This document shows, piece after piece, positions 62,660 to 64,000 of a stretch of DNA of 64,000 bases; the first letter of the stretch is position 1, and the number at the start of each line of letters is the position of its first letter. This DNA comes from Campylobacter sp. 19-13652 (GTDB lineage: Bacteria > Campylobacterota > Campylobacteria > Campylobacterales > Campylobacteraceae). The notes below the pieces were generated by a model. The model did not search any database. It had not been told where the DNA came from and saw only the letters and a program-made list of their open reading frames with translations. The stretch is taken from positions 558,001 through 622,000 of the forward strand of contig NZ_AP024713.1 of assembly GCF_019702925.1 (NCBI RefSeq), given 5' to 3'. Position numbers and translations under genes: made by a program.

Positions 62660-63821
62660 GGGTATTTTTGGGGTGATATTTTAAATTTAATGTGCCAAAA
62701 AGCTTTTTATAAGTGTTGTTATTAGGGGTTTTGAGTGAGTAAAAGGAATGCTTTTTAGCCTTTTTAAAAATTAGTGTCGCTTTTAAATTCTTAAAGCAAA
62801 ATCTATGGTGCAAGCCTCTTAAGACCTCCAAGAGCCGAATAAGCCTAAAATAAAAGTATAGTTTTAAAAGTTAAATTTAAATGTTAGCGATTTATTGCGC
62901 ATACTTGGTCAAATTTTAGGAAATAGCTAGTATGATGTTTTGTGGCTTTGTGTGCGAATGTGTTGTCTAGCGGATTGCAAGTAAAGCAAGTCAAAGACAA
63001 TGCAAGTAATGAAAATATTTGTAAGATAAAGATCTGGTAAGCCGCACATTTTGTTACAATATGCTGGATGATGCTTGGCTTTGCTTTGATGCGCACTCAA
63101 TAACTGGTGTTGTTAGCCTTTTTATCCGCCATACAGACACTTTATATATTATTTAAATGTTTTGATTTAATTTGTTGGTAAAATAAATTTAAAAAGCAAT
63201 TATTGACACGTTTAAGAGATATTCAAACTCAAAGAACCTAAGATTATATGCCCCTGTCATAGACTTGTAAGCGCAGTATAGCTTTGCGAGCAGTTGAGGG
63301 GTTTGATGCAGTAAATTCTAACCATAATGGAAAATCAGTAGGCAGAGTCTGATTCAGTAATTGTTAGCATGGTGTGAGGTAAGTCAAAGTGCGACTTTTG
63401 AAATAAGTACGGTGAGTTTTTTGATTAAAGCAAGGCGAAACGAGAATTACATTTGGCTAATTGTACTTGCAGGGTGCTACAATGCTTTGCAAATTTTGTG
63501 GATAATTGCAGTATTAAGTCTTGCTTTAGAAAATTAGTATAAAATAAATTTAAAATATTAACAAAGCAAAAATAAAGTTTTTGTGGTTTCATGAAAGCTT
63601 TTAATTTTTAGGTCGCACCCCCCCCCTTTTTTTTTTCAGATGATTTTAAAATTTTAAGTCTTTGTTTGACTATATTTTAACGTACAAAAAGCTAAATTAT
63701 AAATTTCATAAACTCTTTTATTTTGCGCAAACTCTAAACCCCTAGTGTATTTAGCCTGTGATGTAAGTTTAAAATTTATTGATTTTTTGCTTTTAAATTT
63801 TAAGTCTTGGATAAAACAGGA
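62660..63821. other. 1.2 kb gene-free stretch between flhX-like gene and rpoD
   Basis: AT-rich DNA without a credible gene. It contains a C9T10 homopolymer pair (63618-63636), a possible stem of about 50 bases (CCCCT near 63250 to AGGGG near 63297), and a faint copy-like stretch near 63385-63410 that recalls the 47-kb repeat. No promoter or terminator for the flhX-like gene is obvious. Confidence 0.5.
63618..63636. repeat. C9-T10 homopolymer tract
   Basis: Nine C (63618-63626) followed by ten T (63627-63636). On the minus strand this is A10 G9. Runs of nine G or C are mutable in Campylobacter. No coding frame crosses it, so any effect would be on transcription or an undetected gene. Confidence 0.85.
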
Positions 63822-63839
63822 CTTTGGGATAAGCCAAAG
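63822..63839 (-). terminator. Possible terminator of rpoD
   Basis: CTTTGG (63822-63827) and CCAAAG (63834-63839) form a 6-bp stem with a six-base loop, 20 bases after the rpoD stop. Read in the minus direction a TTTT follows a few bases later. Modest support. Confidence 0.35.
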
Positions 63840-63859
63840 CCCAAATATGCTTTTTAAAT

Positions 63860-64000
63860 TTAACTCTCTATATAATTTTTCAGCTTTCTACCTACTTTTG
63901 GGTGTTTTAGTTTTTTTATCGCAGAGCTTTCGATTTGACGCACGCGCTCGCGAGTTACGTTTAGGGCCTTGCCTATCTCTTCTAGGGTGCGGTCGCTCTC
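63860..64000 (-). CDS. rpoD: RNA polymerase sigma-70 factor RpoD, 3' end (gene continues past window)
   Basis: The last 46 residues of the main sigma factor, translated from the edge of the window: [20 protein letters not shown], then [20 protein letters not shown] and KNYIES before TAA. This is the region 4.2 helix-turn-helix that binds the -35 element, with the recognition helix TRERVRQIE, characteristic of primary (group 1) sigma factors. The rest of the gene lies outside the window to the right. Identification is secure despite the short length. Confidence 0.93.
   Translation of the reverse strand, partial: ESDRTLEEIGKALNVTRERVRQIESSAIKKLKHPKVGRKLKNYIES

Noticed and set aside
63248-63301. 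Stem-loop small RNA
   Set aside because: CCCCT/AGGGG with an inner CGCAG/TTTGCG pair is suggestive only; no promoter or terminator supports a gene.

Overview
The window is a stretch of chromosome from an epsilonproteobacterium (Campylobacterota), almost certainly a Campylobacter. The evidence is gene content and order: aspS/adk/ppa opposite nadK-recN-(REC-REC-GGDEF)-tatD-mltD-rlpA-kdsC-lptC-lptA-engB-mrdA; frdCAB; ychF-pepA-dedA-apt-rpiB; lepB-folD; and a cytochrome c-hemL-atpZ-MFS-FliK-like-FlhB-like run. These blocks match my memory of Campylobacter jejuni gene order. The base composition is richer in G+C than C. jejuni, which would suit the C. concisus/curvus/rectus/showae side of the genus, but I cannot fix the species. 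About 92% of the window looks like ordinary dense, operonic core genome.

Layout. 1-2974: the 3' part of a type IIG-like restriction-modification gene, broken by a frameshift at a G6 tract and then by an in-frame TAA. 3033-6204: a YqhA-family membrane protein, tRNA-Asn, a membrane metallophosphoesterase, psd and a tail-anchored unknown. 6741-10689 (minus): ppa, a lipoprotein, a low-Mr tyrosine phosphatase, adk and aspS. 10782-23000 (plus): NAD kinase, RecN, a diguanylate cyclase response regulator, TatD, MltD, RlpA, HisB, KdsC, LptC, LptA, EngB, PBP2 and a DUF5131 protein, so mostly cell-envelope growth. ybeY (minus) and queC (plus) follow, then 1.2 kb without a gene. 25319-31419 (minus): fumarate reductase, lgt, a membrane GGDEF protein and a YigZ protein. 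galU-pgi (plus), tRNA-Leu and atpE (minus) come next.

34393-46801 (plus) is the most distinctive region, a 12.4 kb run built around sodium. It holds four neurotransmitter:sodium symporter (NSS) paralogues, a TRAP dctQM pair without a visible binding protein, and the parts of a Na+-pumping oxaloacetate decarboxylase. One NSS gene sits between oadG and oadA-oadB, and pckA closes the run. The likely logic (inference) is that amino acids or C4 acids enter with Na+, carbon reaches oxaloacetate, and the decarboxylase pumps Na+ back out while PckA diverts carbon to PEP. The nearby atpE lacks the usual Na+ ligands, so the ATP synthase is probably proton-driven.

46802-48792 is AT-rich and gene-poor. 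It carries a 37-bp repeat present in inverted and direct copies, plus tRNA-Met. 48793-57059 (minus) is a tightly packed run: CAP-domain lipoprotein, ychF, pepA, dedA, apt, a coiled-coil protein, rpiB, an M50 peptidase, lepB and folD. 57140-62659 (plus) holds cytochrome c, hemL, atpZ, a membrane protein, MFS, a FliK-like protein and a stand-alone FlhB C-terminal domain (FlhX-like). A 1.2 kb gap with a C9T10 homopolymer follows, and then the 3' end of rpoD (minus).

I found no CRISPR array, prophage or insertion sequence. The observations I rate highest are the repeat-controlled second recognition domain of the restriction enzyme, the split Na+ decarboxylase locus with its embedded transporter, and several homopolymer or short-tandem-repeat tracts that could act as contingency switches.
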